Shown: positions 1-8,119, counted from the first letter of the stretch. The stretch is DNA of 64,000 bases from Streptomyces formicae (GCF_002556545.1 NZ_CP022685.1:3534001-3598000); one strand, 5' to 3'. Made by a program: numbers and translations. The notes: generated from the letters alone by a model not told the origin.

Positions 1-13
1 TGCCGCTGCCCAT
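1..13 (-). CDS. First codons of a further downstream gene, cut by the window edge
   Basis: An ATG at 13-11 overlaps the TGA stop of the phosphonatase-like gene (ATGA junction). This is the usual sign of translational coupling, so the operon probably continues past the left edge. Only four codons are visible and nothing can be said about the product. A phosphonate transporter part or another catabolic enzyme would fit the context, but that is only inference. Confidence 0.4.
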
Positions 14-717
14 CAGCCGACTCCCCTGAGTATCGCGGGCAGTTCGGCGACGGAGCCGAGGACGTGGGTGGCACCGGCCTCGCGGAGCGCCGCGTCGCCG
101 TGGGCGCCGGTCAGCACCCCGGCGACGACCGAGGCCCCGGACCGTACGCCGCTGAGCATGTCGTACGCCGTGTCGCCCGCGACCGCGACGTCCTGGACCC
201 CGTCGACCGCCCCGGTGCGCAGGAACGCGGCGAGCACCATGTCCGGGTAGGGCCGTCCGCGGCCGCCCGCGTCGGCGGGGCACAGGGTGAGCCCGACGAG
301 GTCGCGCCAGCCGAGCGCGTCGAGGATGGCGTCCTGGGTGACCCGGGCGAACCCGGTGGTCAGGACGACGGTCCTGCCCTCCTCCTGGAGCTCCTCGATG
401 GTCTCGCGCGCCCCGGGGATCGGGGCGATGCGGCCGCCGTCGACGAGCGTCCCGTACGCCTTCTCGAAGGCGATGTTCGCCTTCTGGGCGAGCGCCTCGT
501 CGCCGAAGAGGTGCCGGAAGACGGAGATCTTGGACTCGCCCATCGTGGCGCGGACGTACTCCAGCTTCGCCGCGTGGTCGGCGGAGTCCGGCTCGACGCC
601 GAGCTCGCGCGCGGCGGCGGCGAAGGCCTGCTCGACGAGTCCGCCGTCGGCGACGGTGGTGCCCGCCATGTCCAGTACGACGAGGCCCGTGCGGTGCGTG
701 CTCAATTCGTTCACCAT
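13..717 (-). CDS. Phosphonatase-like HAD-superfamily hydrolase (TIGR03351 type)
   Basis: This is a 234-aa cytosolic hydrolase of the haloacid dehalogenase fold. HAD motif I reads DMAGTT at about residues 16-21, the form typical of phosphonoacetaldehyde hydrolase-like enzymes. A threonine of motif II lies in VVLTTGF near the middle, and the acidic motif IV reads AVAGDTAYD near the C-terminus. The ATG at 717 was chosen because it overlaps the end of the FAD oxidoreductase gene (ATG at 717, upstream TGA at 711-713); the longer reading frame upstream is arginine-rich shadow sequence. Members of this family sit next to a TIGR03364 FAD oxidoreductase, as here, and are thought to act on a small phosphonate or phosphorylated substrate released by it. 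The exact substrate cannot be read from the sequence. Confidence 0.85.
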   Translation of the reverse strand: MVNELSTHRTGLVVLDMAGTTVADGGLVEQAFAAAARELGVEPDSADHAAKLEYVRATMGESKISVFRHLFGDEALAQKANIAFEKAYGTLVDGGRIAPIPGARETIEELQEEGRTVVLTTGFARVTQDAILDALGWRDLVGLTLCPADAGGRGRPYPDMVLAAFLRTGAVDGVQDVAVAGDTAYDMLSGVRSGASVVAGVLTGAHGDAALREAGATHVLGSVAELPAILRGVG

Positions 718-1835
718 CCCAGTTGGTCCGCGGTCTTCTCGGCGATGGCGGGCGAGCAGGTCATGCCGCGCCCGCCGGGCCCGGTGACCAGCCACACGCC
801 GGGGCGCAGCTCCTGCCGGTGCACGACCCTGCTGGTGTCGACGCACTGCGCGTACACCCCGGCCCAGCGCCGCCTGATCTTCGGCAGCGGGCGGCCGAGG
901 AAGCCCTCGACGACCTCGGTGAGGTGCTCGTAGGGGTCTTCGAGGGTGTCGAAGGCGAAGGGGTGCTCGTACTCGTGGGTGTCACCGATGGTCAGGCCGC
1001 CGTCCGCGCGCTGGACCATGAGCAGCTGCATCTTGTGCGCGGCGGCGGTCGGCGTCTGGGCCTGTCCCGCGTTGAGCGCGTCGAGCGCGTCGGACTTGTA
1101 CGCCGGGTAGTAGCGGAAGCTGTCGGCGTCGGCGACGGAGGTGGTGAGCGCCTCGCCGAGCGGTTCGGTCTGCATCATCTGGAGGCGCACGCGGCGCACC
1201 GGCAGGTCGGGGCCCGCGAGGTCGCGGACGAGGCCGCCGAGCCAGGCACCGGTGGCGAGCACGACGGCGTCGCCGGTGTGCACGTCGCCGTGGTCGTCGC
1301 GGACGCTGCCCGTGCCGACGACCTCGCGGACCTCGCGGCCCGGCAGGAAGGTGTAGCGCGGAGACTTCAACAGGGCCTCGCGCAGCCGCAGTTGGGCGGT
1401 GCGCGGCTCCACGGCCGCGTCCCGCTCGCACCACAGGGCGGCGCTGAACTCGCCGCGCAGGGCGGGGTTGACGTCGCGCGCCTCGTCGGCGGTGAGCAGC
1501 TTGTAGCCCCGGGCCGCCGCGTCCGGGCGGGCGAGCGCCGCCTCGGCGACGGCGCGCTCGCGCTCGTTCCGCACCAGGGTCAGCGAGCCGATGGCCCGGA
1601 AGCCGAGGCCGGGCACGCGTTCGCCGATGCCCTCCCAGAGCTCCCTGGCGCGCAGCGCGGTGTCGAGCTCCTCGCCGCCCGCGCGGCCGCTCACCCATAT
1701 CTGTCCGAAGTTGCGAAGCGACGCCCCGCGGGCCTCGCTCTCGCGCTCGATCTGTACGACCTCGTGGCCGCGTTCCACTGCGTGCCAGGCGTGCATGGTT
1801 CCCACCACGCCGGCTCCTACGACGATGACTCTCAC
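711..1835 (-). CDS. FAD-dependent oxidoreductase of the TIGR03364 (DAO-like) family
   Basis: The 374-aa product has an N-terminal Rossmann FAD-binding motif, GAGVVG, at about residues 7-12, followed by the amine/D-amino-acid oxidase (DAO, PF01266) fold. The GTG at 1835 is preferred: AGGAG lies about 10 nt upstream and the protein then opens directly with the FAD strand. Near the end GVWLVTGPGGRGMT is the usual second FAD contact. Families of this type pair with phosphonatase-like hydrolases, and some characterised relatives oxidise N-substituted aminoalkylphosphonates. Together with the overlapping downstream HAD gene and the upstream GntR gene this suggests an aminophosphonate-type catabolic operon. 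The substrate is inferred from context only. Confidence 0.85.
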   Translation of the reverse strand: MRVIVVGAGVVGTMHAWHAVERGHEVVQIERESEARGASLRNFGQIWVSGRAGGEELDTALRARELWEGIGERVPGLGFRAIGSLTLVRNERERAVAEAALARPDAAARGYKLLTADEARDVNPALRGEFSAALWCERDAAVEPRTAQLRLREALLKSPRYTFLPGREVREVVGTGSVRDDHGDVHTGDAVVLATGAWLGGLVRDLAGPDLPVRRVRLQMMQTEPLGEALTTSVADADSFRYYPAYKSDALDALNAGQAQTPTAAAHKMQLLMVQRADGGLTIGDTHEYEHPFAFDTLEDPYEHLTEVVEGFLGRPLPKIRRRWAGVYAQCVDTSRVVHRQELRPGVWLVTGPGGRGMTCSPAIAEKTADQLGW

Positions 1836-1993
1836 GGCGGCAACGCTCCTGGGGTCGGGTGGACCGCGCGGGGCCGACGGGCAACGGGACGGTGAACGGC
1901 CACCCAAGCTTGGCCTAGACCCGTTACGTTCTCGTTATCTTCCAGGGTCGATCACTGCCGATCGCCGCCGATCGCCGTCCGTGGAGGGCGTGT
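1836..1993 (-). promoter_or_regulatory. Likely promoter and operator region of the phosphonate-type operon
   Basis: This 158-bp gap between the GntR gene and the oxidoreductase gene is less GC-rich than its surroundings. It contains the palindrome CCAAGCTTGG at 1904-1913 and an AT-richer run around 1920-1950. It is the natural place for a promoter controlled by the neighbouring GntR/UTRA protein. No site can be assigned firmly by eye. Confidence 0.3.
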
Positions 1994-2818
1994 TCAGGCG
2001 TTGTCAGCGGCTCCTGTGTCTGCGGCTCCCGCGGTGTGGCCGAGATGCGTGGTGAAGGAGAACCGGTCGCCCCGGTAGAGGGTCCGCACCCGCTCCAGAG
2101 GGCGCCCCGACGTGTCCCGGGAGAGCCGGTGGATCAGCAGCATCGGCAGCGCGGGCGGCGTCCCGACGAGCAGCGCCTCGCGCGGGGTGGCGAGCACCGT
2201 CTCGATCCGCTCGTCGGCGTCCCCGAAGGCGATGCCGAGTTCGTCGCGCAGATAGGCGTAGAAGGACGAGTCCGGCTCGAAGTCGCCGTCGAGACCGGGC
2301 ACCCTGGCCACCGCGACGTAGGTGCTCTCCAGGCCGACCCGCTCGTCGTCGGCGAGCAGCACGCGCTCCATGTGCCAGACGGGTTCGCCCACGGCGGCGC
2401 CGATCTCCGCGGCGAGCACGGGCGGGCACGGGAAGCGGTCGAGGGAGATGAGGTTACGGCCGGGCGTCCGCCCCTGTCGCCGTACGCCTTCGGTGTAACT
2501 CGCGAGCGACAGCGGCTGTTCCAGCTTGGGACCCGCGACGACGGTGCCCCTGCCCTGCCTGCGGAGCCGTCCCTCCAGGAGCAGTTCGCGCAGCGCCTGG
2601 CGGACGGTCTCGCGCGCCACCTCGTACCGCACGGCGAGATCCCGCTCGGTGGGCAGCGTCCTGCCGTCCCCCAACTCCTCGATGAGGGCGGCGATCCTGG
2701 CCTTCACCGCGTAGTACTTCGGGATGCGCCCGTGCTCGGGGATGCCGGAGCGCACGGGGGCGCCGGGAGCCTGGTCGAGCAGGTGGGCGGGCGGCTGCGC
2801 GGTGTTCGGGTTGTCCAC
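1994..2818 (-). CDS. GntR-family regulator with UTRA effector domain
   Basis: The product carries a winged helix-turn-helix of the GntR/HutC subfamily (about residues 40-105, with LPTERDLAVRYEVARETVRQ) followed by a UTRA ligand-binding domain (about 125-265). It should be a DNA-binding repressor whose effector is a small metabolite. It lies upstream of, and on the same strand as, the oxidoreductase and HAD genes, so it probably controls them and may be cotranscribed. The start is uncertain: a GTG at 2818 gives 274 aa, while the frame stays open to 2935 through sequence made of short repeats (a GATCGG-type motif recurs several times around 2878-2930). No clear ribosome binding site is visible at 2818, so a leaderless start is possible. 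Confidence 0.8.
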   Translation of the reverse strand: MDNPNTAQPPAHLLDQAPGAPVRSGIPEHGRIPKYYAVKARIAALIEELGDGRTLPTERDLAVRYEVARETVRQALRELLLEGRLRRQGRGTVVAGPKLEQPLSLASYTEGVRRQGRTPGRNLISLDRFPCPPVLAAEIGAAVGEPVWHMERVLLADDERVGLESTYVAVARVPGLDGDFEPDSSFYAYLRDELGIAFGDADERIETVLATPREALLVGTPPALPMLLIHRLSRDTSGRPLERVRTLYRGDRFSFTTHLGHTAGAADTGAADNA

Positions 2819-2943
2819 CCGGGGATGTTCGCAGACCTTCGTGAACTGGAAGGTGAACGGCGGGTGCCGGGCGGTGTGATCGGGCCCCAGTGTGATCGGG
2901 CCCCTGCGCGATCGGACACCGGCCTGGTCGGACACCGGCCCGT

Positions 2944-3729
2944 TCAGCGCCCGGCGGTCCCGATGCGCCGGGATCCCACCACGAGGGCGCCGCCGACGAG
3001 GAGGAGTGCGGCGGCGGTGGCCCCGAGCCCGCGCAGCGCGGCGGGACCCGTCCGCGCGAGTTCGCTGGTGGCCGACGGCAGGCGGGCGCCGCCGGTCACG
3101 ATGTCGAACGGGTAGTCGTTGGACTCGCCGATCCAGTCGCCGTCGTCGTCCTTGCGCTGGACGAGCGCGGCGGACGCGACGACGTGGTCGGGCCGCGCGT
3201 CGGGGGTGAAGGCGAGCCGGGTCTTGACGGTGAGGGTCTTGCCGGGGGCGATCGTGAAGCCCGCGAAGTCGTCGGAGCCCGCCGACCCCTCGGAGCCCTC
3301 GGAGCCCTCGGAGCCCCCGCCGAAGACGCCGATCTTCTCGTCCTGGTCGGTCTTCTCGAACGCCACGGGCCGCCAGCGCGTCCCGTCGTGGAACTCCAGC
3401 CGGATCTGCCGCGCCCGCAGCGTCCGCTTCCCGTCGACGAGGACGAGGATCGGGTGGACGTCGCCGCAGGAGTCACCCGTGGTGTTGGTGAGGTCGATCG
3501 TCCAGTTCCGGTGGCCGCCGCCCGCGCGGTAGGCGGCGGGGCCCTCGTGGATGCGCGTGTCGACGGGGAAGTCGGCGCTGTCCTCGCCCGCGCAGCCGGA
3601 CCCCCGCGGCGCGACACCGGAGCCCGCCGCGGCTGGCGCCTCCGCCACGGCTGGCGTCCCCACCGCGACGGGCGCGAGGGCGACGGCCGCGGCGGCGACG
3701 CCGGAGGCGAGAGAACTGCGGAAGCGCAT
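2944..3729 (-). CDS. Secreted cell-wall protein with LAXTG sorting signal
   Basis: This 261-aa protein has a Sec signal peptide (basic MRFR, then an Ala-rich hydrophobic stretch to about residue 30). Its exported region contains no enzyme motif I recognise. The C-terminal sorting signal consists of LARTG, a hydrophobic helix and a basic tail ending RRIGTAGR. LAXTG is the pentapeptide used by class E sortases in Streptomyces, and one such sortase is encoded at 15652-16485. A low-complexity GSEGSEGSEGS run near the middle is coded by tandem GGAGCCCTC-like repeats at about 3280-3320. The ATG at 3729 is chosen because it begins the signal peptide; the frame continues upstream without coding character. 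Function unknown, perhaps a surface or fimbrial-like component. Confidence 0.75.
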   Translation of the reverse strand: MRFRSSLASGVAAAAVALAPVAVGTPAVAEAPAAAGSGVAPRGSGCAGEDSADFPVDTRIHEGPAAYRAGGGHRNWTIDLTNTTGDSCGDVHPILVLVDGKRTLRARQIRLEFHDGTRWRPVAFEKTDQDEKIGVFGGGSEGSEGSEGSAGSDDFAGFTIAPGKTLTVKTRLAFTPDARPDHVVASAALVQRKDDDGDWIGESNDYPFDIVTGGARLPSATSELARTGPAALRGLGATAAALLLVGGALVVGSRRIGTAGR

Positions 3730-3859
3730 GGCGGACCTTTGCTGAACGGGACGCGGAAGGACGGTCGTGGCCCGCGACCCTGCCACGCGCGCGCGACCTC
3801 ATCGGCGCGCCACCACCCGATGGGCCCGATCAGCCGCCCAAGTCCCCCCGATCAGCGGA

Positions 3860-3905
3860 TTTCCCTCACTCCCTATGACCTCACTCCCTACGACCTCACT
3901 CCCGA
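3860..3905. repeat. 15-bp direct repeats behind the ROK gene
   Basis: A unit close to CACTCCCTATGACCT occurs two and two-thirds times in a row, ending in the last codons and stop of the ROK gene. It is a short local duplication with no visible function. Confidence 0.6.
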
Positions 3906-5014
3906 TGAGCGGGAAACGCCACGTCCGCCCGCCCGAAGACCGGCGCGAGCACCAGCTGGGCCGCCCCCTCCGCGACCCCGCGCTCCCCACCGGGAGCCAG
4001 CGCGACGGGCACCCGCGCACCCCCGCCACCGCGCCGCACCCGCTCGTCGACGACCGCGCCCACACCCCGTACGAAAAGGTCCTCGGCGGCGAAGACGGTC
4101 CGTCCGCCGAGCAGGACGCGGTCGATGTCGAGCAGCCCGACGAGGTTCCCCGCCGCCGTGCCGAGCACGCGCGCGGCCTCGTCGAGCGCGCCCCTGGCGA
4201 CGGCCGCGAGGCACAGCGCCTCGACGCAGCCCCGGTCCCCGCACTCGCACGCGGGCCCGTCCAACTGGAGCACCTGGTGGCCGAATTCGCCTGCCCCCGT
4301 GCGCTCGCCCCGGTACAGGGCGCCGCCGAGCACGAGCCCGGCGCCGAGCCCGGTGCCCAGGTGCAGGTACGCGAAGGACTCGGCGGCACCCGCGAGCGCG
4401 AGGCCGAGGGCGGCGGCGTTGGTGTCCTTGTCCACCACGACGGGCAGCGCGAGCCGCTCCGCGAGCGCGTCCCCGAGCGGGAAGCCGTCCCACGCGGGGA
4501 AGCCGGTCACGCGGTGCAGCAACCCTGCGGCGTGGTCGAGCGGGCCCGGCAGGGCCACGCCCACGCCGGACACCGGGCCGTGCCCGGCGAGCAGCGCCCG
4601 CACCTCCCGCGCCGCCACGGCCACGACGGCGTCCGCGCCCGCGCCGAAGGCGAGCGGGGCGCGGCGCTCGGCGACCACCGCGCCGGTCAGGTCGACCAGG
4701 ACGGCGGTCAGCTCGTCGCGGTCCAGGTGCAGGCCGACGGCGTGCCCCGCGTCGGGGACGAGCCGGAGCACCGTGCGCGGCTTGCCGCCCGTCGAGGCGC
4801 GGCGGCCCGCGTCGGCGGCGAGCCCCTCGGCGCGCAGCCGGGCGGTGATCTTGCTGACCGCCTGCGGGGTGAGCCCGGTGCGCTCGGCGAGCTCCAGACG
4901 GCTGATGCCGCCCTCGCCCGCCGCGCGCAGCAGATCGAGCACGAGCGCGGCGTTGTGGCCGCGCAGCGCGGGCAGGTTCGCTCCGGTGTTGGCCCTGTTC
5001 ACGTACGACTTCAC
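3896..5014 (-). CDS. ROK-family transcriptional regulator
   Basis: The 372-aa product has an N-terminal winged helix-turn-helix (about residues 35-62, ISRLELAERTGLTPQAVSKI) fused to a ROK sugar-kinase-like domain. The ROK signature is present: GEFGHQV followed by the zinc ligands in CECGDRGCVE near residue 270, and the ATP-site glycines GTGLGAG. Proteins of this build are sugar-responsive repressors such as NagC, Mlc and XylR. It is divergent from the Gfo/Idh/MocA oxidoreductase at 5071, with only 56 bp between the two starts, so it probably represses that gene and itself. The inducer would be a sugar or sugar derivative, but which one cannot be seen. Confidence 0.85.
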   Translation of the reverse strand: MKSYVNRANTGANLPALRGHNAALVLDLLRAAGEGGISRLELAERTGLTPQAVSKITARLRAEGLAADAGRRASTGGKPRTVLRLVPDAGHAVGLHLDRDELTAVLVDLTGAVVAERRAPLAFGAGADAVVAVAAREVRALLAGHGPVSGVGVALPGPLDHAAGLLHRVTGFPAWDGFPLGDALAERLALPVVVDKDTNAAALGLALAGAAESFAYLHLGTGLGAGLVLGGALYRGERTGAGEFGHQVLQLDGPACECGDRGCVEALCLAAVARGALDEAARVLGTAAGNLVGLLDIDRVLLGGRTVFAAEDLFVRGVGAVVDERVRRGGGGARVPVALAPGGERGVAEGAAQLVLAPVFGRADVAFPAHRE

Positions 5015-5034
5015 GGGGCCATTGTCCCCTCCGC

Positions 5035-5063
5035 TTGCACTTTGGCAACACCGTTGCTTAAGT
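5035..5063 (+). promoter_or_regulatory. Candidate divergent promoter with ROK operator
   Basis: A perfect inverted repeat GCAAC-ACC-GTTGC occupies 5045-5057, between TTGCAC (5035-5040) and TTAAGT (5058-5063), which are spaced 17 bp like -35 and -10 boxes. If these are real, transcription would begin at or beside the ATG at 5071 and the palindrome would sit exactly where a repressor blocks polymerase. This is inferred from position and symmetry only. Confidence 0.45.
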
Positions 5064-5070
5064 GGAGTGC

Positions 5071-6177
5071 ATGACTGGTACAGGCTCTGGCACCCCTCTC
5101 CACGACGGCACCCCCCTACGCGTCGGCCTCGTCGGGTACGGCCTCGCGGGGTCCGTCTTCCACGCCCCGCTGATCGCCGCCACCGACGGGCTCGTCCTCG
5201 ACACCGTCGTGACGTCGAACCCGGAGCGGCAGGAGCAGGCCCGCGCCGAGTTCGGCGACGAGCTGCGCGCCGCCGCGTCGGCCGACGAGCTGTGGGAGCG
5301 GGCCGACGAGCTCGACCTGATCGTCATCGCGTCCCCGAACAAGACCCATGTGCCGCTGGCCACCGCCGCCCTCAAGGCGGGCCTGCCGGTCGTCGTGGAC
5401 AAGCCGATCGCGGGCACCGCCGCCGAGGCCCGCGAGCTCGCCGCCCTCGCCGACGAGCGCGGCCTGCTCCTGTCCGTCTTCCAGAACCGCCGCTGGGACA
5501 ACGACTTCCGTACGCTGCGCCGCCTGATCGCCGACGGCGAGCTCGGCGACGTATGGCGCTTCGAGTCCCGCTTCGAGCGGTGGCGCCCGCGCCCCAAGGG
5601 CGGCTGGCGCGAGTCGGGGAACCCGGAGGAGATCGGCGGTCTCCTCTACGACCTGGGCAGCCACGTCGTCGACCAGGCGCTCGTGCTGTTCGGCCCGGCG
5701 GCCCGGGTGTACGCGGAGACCGATGTGCGCCGCCCCGGCGCCGAGGCCGACGACGACACGTTCATCGCGCTCACGCACGCCAGTGGCGTCCGCTCGCACC
5801 TGTACGTCAGCGCCACCACCGCCCAGCTCGGCCCGCGCTTCCGCGCGCTCGGCTCGCAGGCGGGCTACGTGAAGTACGGCCTGGACCCCCAGGAAGCCGC
5901 CCTGCGCGACGGCAAGCGGCCCGCGTCCGACACCCCCTGGGGCGTGGAGCCCGAGTCGCTGTGGGGCCGGGTCGGCTCCGGGGAGTCCCCGCTGACCGGC
6001 GGCGGTCGCCCCACTCCCACGCTGCCCGGCGACTACCCCGCCTACTACGCGGCGATCGCCGACGCCCTGCGCGGCACCGGCGAGAACCCGGTCACCGCGC
6101 ACGAGGCGGCAGCGGCCCTCGACGTCATCGAGGCGGCACGCCGCTCGGCGCGCGACGGTGTGACGGTGACGCTGTGA
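5071..6177 (+). CDS. Gfo/Idh/MocA-family NAD(P)-dependent oxidoreductase
   Basis: The product (368 aa) has an N-terminal Rossmann domain beginning LRVGLVGYGLAG, the family cofactor motif. The conserved EKP-type motif appears as DKPIAG near residue 115 and carries the active-site lysine. A C-terminal alpha/beta domain contains the GGLLYDLGSHVVDQALVLFG segment that supplies the catalytic histidine. Such enzymes oxidise or reduce sugars, inositols or their derivatives. The divergent ROK regulator supports a sugar-related substrate. The ATG at 5071 is used because a plausible -10 lies 7 nt upstream; an in-frame GTG at 5062 is the alternative. Confidence 0.85.
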   Translation: MTGTGSGTPLHDGTPLRVGLVGYGLAGSVFHAPLIAATDGLVLDTVVTSNPERQEQARAEFGDELRAAASADELWERADELDLIVIASPNKTHVPLATAALKAGLPVVVDKPIAGTAAEARELAALADERGLLLSVFQNRRWDNDFRTLRRLIADGELGDVWRFESRFERWRPRPKGGWRESGNPEEIGGLLYDLGSHVVDQALVLFGPAARVYAETDVRRPGAEADDDTFIALTHASGVRSHLYVSATTAQLGPRFRALGSQAGYVKYGLDPQEAALRDGKRPASDTPWGVEPESLWGRVGSGESPLTGGGRPTPTLPGDYPAYYAAIADALRGTGENPVTAHEAAAALDVIEAARRSARDGVTVTL

Positions 6178-6659
6178 CGACGCCCCCCGCCACGCCCACG
6201 CCCACGCCCACCGTCGCCGAGCTGGAGGAGCAGGAGCGCCGCCTGGTCCTGCCCCGCTTCACGTACGACGACGCCTGGCGGCTCGGCACGCTCCTCGTCG
6301 AGCTGGCCCGCGAGCGCGGGGCCCCCGTCGCCATCGACATCCGGCGCGGCGGCCAGCAGCTGTTCCACGCGGCGCTGCCGGGGTCGACGCCCGACAACGA
6401 CGCCTGGATCGACCGCAAGCGCCGCGTCGTCGAGCGCTACGGATGCTCCTCATACCTCGTCGGCTGCCGCTTCCGCGCCAAGGGCACGACGTTCGAGGAG
6501 TCGTCGCGCCTGGACCCCGACGTGTACGCGGCCCACGGCGGCGCGTTCCCCCTCGCGGTCGAGGGCGCGGGGGTGATCGGCACGGTGGTGGTGTCGGGGC
6601 TGCCCCAGGTGCGGGATCACGCGCTGGTGGTCGAGGCGTTGGAGCGGTTCACGGCGTAG
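6174..6659 (+). CDS. Heme-degrading-domain (GlcG/HbpS, UPF0303-like) protein
   Basis: This 161-aa cytosolic protein belongs to the GlcG/HbpS domain group (PF03928, UPF0303 branch). The core runs from LPRFTYDDAWRLGTLLVELA to the end and includes the conserved SSYLVGCR and GGAFPL segments. Some relatives bind heme or act as small sensors, but no catalytic residue is established for this branch. The GTG start at 6174 overlaps the stop of the oxidoreductase gene by 4 nt (GTGA), so the two are translationally coupled. A helper role for the oxidoreductase is plausible but unproven. The N-terminus is a short proline/threonine run. Confidence 0.75.
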   Translation: MTTPPATPTPTPTVAELEEQERRLVLPRFTYDDAWRLGTLLVELARERGAPVAIDIRRGGQQLFHAALPGSTPDNDAWIDRKRRVVERYGCSSYLVGCRFRAKGTTFEESSRLDPDVYAAHGGAFPLAVEGAGVIGTVVVSGLPQVRDHALVVEALERFTA

Positions 6660-6682
6660 ACCCTGAGCGGTTCACGGCGTAG
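6642..6682. repeat. 18-bp direct repeat over the stop codon
   Basis: GAGCGGTTCACGGCGTAG occurs at 6642-6659, where it encodes the last codons and stop of the GlcG/HbpS-like gene, and again at 6665-6682. The two copies are offset by 23 bp. It looks like a recent slippage duplication. Confidence 0.85.
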
Positions 6683-6795
6683 GCCGTGCCATCTACGCAT
6701 ACACTCGCGCTCCCGACGGTCAGAACAAGGCTCTTTCAGCCTGATGAGCGCGTTCCGGCCATGCGTCGCCCCAGGGACCCCATAAGGTCACCCGC

Positions 6796-7698
6796 ATGCG
6801 CCTGCCCGCGTCCGTCGAACTGCCCCCCGTGCGTCTGCCCGCCTTCGTGGACCTGCGCCCCATCGGCCGTTGCAACCTCGACTGCCCCTTCTGTTTCGGC
6901 CCCCGCCACGACGTTCCCTCCATGGACGAGGAAACGGCACTGCGCGTCGCCTCCGTCCTGCGGGACGGCGGCGTCCGGGGCGTCGTGATCTCCGGCGGCG
7001 AACCGACCCTGCTGCCCTACCTCCCGGATCTCGTACGGGAGTTGAGCGCTCCCCTGCCGGACGGCCGACGCCCCCGCGTGGTCCTCAGCACCAACGGCCT
7101 CGCCCCGCTGCGCGCCATGGAGCGCGTGCTGCCGGGGCTCTCCTGGATCGCCCTGCCGCTGGAGTCCAAGGACGGGGCGGAGCACAAGCTCATGCGCACC
7201 GGTGTCGCGCCGCACCGCGACAAGGTGCTCGGTCTCCTCAGGGAGGTCCGCAAGAACCACCAGCACGTCCGCGTCAAGCTGGGCACGGTCGTCACCCGCC
7301 TCAACACCAAGGGCGCCCCTGACGTCCTCGACCTGATCGAGGACGACGGATCGCTCCCCCACGTGTGGAAGGTCTACCAGATGTCCGAGACCAACTACGG
7401 CGCGGACAACAGGGACTGGCTCTCCATCGGGGACGACGAGTTCGAGGACGTGGTGGCCCGCTGCCAGGAGGCGGCCGACCGGCGCGGCGTGCCCCTGCGC
7501 GTGTACCGCAACTCCACCCGCACCGGCAGCTACTTCTTCGTCGACCCGGACTGCGAGGTCGTCGTGGTCGACGAGGGTGGGGAGCGCAGGACCGGGAATC
7601 TCTTCGAGAGGCTGGCACGAGGAACGCTGCGTCCCGCCGAGCTGATCACCCCGGCGCGCAATGCCGAGAACTTCGACGGTACGTACCCGGATGCATGA
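6796..7698 (+). CDS. Viperin-like radical SAM enzyme
   Basis: This 300-aa protein has the radical SAM cluster motif CNLDCPFC (CX3CX2C) at about residues 32-39 and the SAM-binding ISGGEP at about 74. Further along it shows features seen in viperins: VKLGTVVTRLN, HVWKVYQM, SIGDDEFE and SYFFVD, in the same order as the viperin segments KINSVINRFN, RWKVFQC, VIGDEEFE and SYLILD. Viperins turn CTP, GTP or UTP into 3'-deoxy-3',4'-didehydro nucleotides that stop viral transcription. Whether this member does so cannot be told from sequence. TAAGGT at 6783-6788, 7 nt before the ATG, fits a leaderless -10. A Nudix gene follows after 10 nt and is probably in the same operon. Confidence 0.75.
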   Translation: MRLPASVELPPVRLPAFVDLRPIGRCNLDCPFCFGPRHDVPSMDEETALRVASVLRDGGVRGVVISGGEPTLLPYLPDLVRELSAPLPDGRRPRVVLSTNGLAPLRAMERVLPGLSWIALPLESKDGAEHKLMRTGVAPHRDKVLGLLREVRKNHQHVRVKLGTVVTRLNTKGAPDVLDLIEDDGSLPHVWKVYQMSETNYGADNRDWLSIGDDEFEDVVARCQEAADRRGVPLRVYRNSTRTGSYFFVDPDCEVVVVDEGGERRTGNLFERLARGTLRPAELITPARNAENFDGTYPDA

Positions 7699-7708
7699 GG
7701 AGCGCCCG

Positions 7709-8119
7709 ATGACAGCACACGTACGCGTAGGGGTCCAGGCGATCGTCCGCCTCGGCGGTGACGTCCTGCTCGGCCTGCGGGCCAACTGCTTCGGCGCGGG
7801 CACCTGGGGGCTGCCCGGCGGCCATCTGGAGGTGGGCGAGACGCTCGTGGACGCCGCGCGCAGGGAACTCGACGAGGAGACCGGCGTCCGCGCCCTGGAC
7901 CTGCGGGTCGCCTGCGTCACGGATCCCGACCCGGCGGCCAACCACCACATGCAGGTCGGCGTCGAGGTCGTCGACTACACCGGAGACATCCGCGTACGCG
8001 AGCCCGAGCGGTGTCTGCGCTGGGAGTTCTGGCCCATGGACGCGCTGCCCGAGGAGCTCTTCGTCGGCTCGGTCGGCGTCCTGGCGAGCGTCAGGACCGG
8101 CGCCCTGCACCACCCGTGA
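7709..8119 (+). CDS. Nudix hydrolase
   Basis: The product (136 aa) is a single Nudix domain. The Nudix box GX5EX7REUXEEXGU is intact, running from GGHLEVGE to RRELDEETGV at about residues 38-61. These enzymes hydrolyse nucleoside diphosphates linked to another group, using Mg bound by the box glutamates. The ATG at 7709 follows GAGGAG with good spacing, 10 nt after the radical SAM gene. A joint role in making or clearing a modified nucleotide is attractive given the neighbour but is inference. The last 29 bp overlap the 3' end of the convergent TPR/PLD-like gene. Confidence 0.85.
   Translation: MTAHVRVGVQAIVRLGGDVLLGLRANCFGAGTWGLPGGHLEVGETLVDAARRELDEETGVRALDLRVACVTDPDPAANHHMQVGVEVVDYTGDIRVREPERCLRWEFWPMDALPEELFVGSVGVLASVRTGALHHP

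Noticed and set aside
4125..6659. Very long plus-strand reading frame of 844 codons covering the ROK and oxidoreductase genes
   Set aside because: Only its last 161 codons (6174-6659) code for a recognisable protein. The rest is Ser/Arg/Pro-rich shadow sequence opposite or out of frame with real genes.
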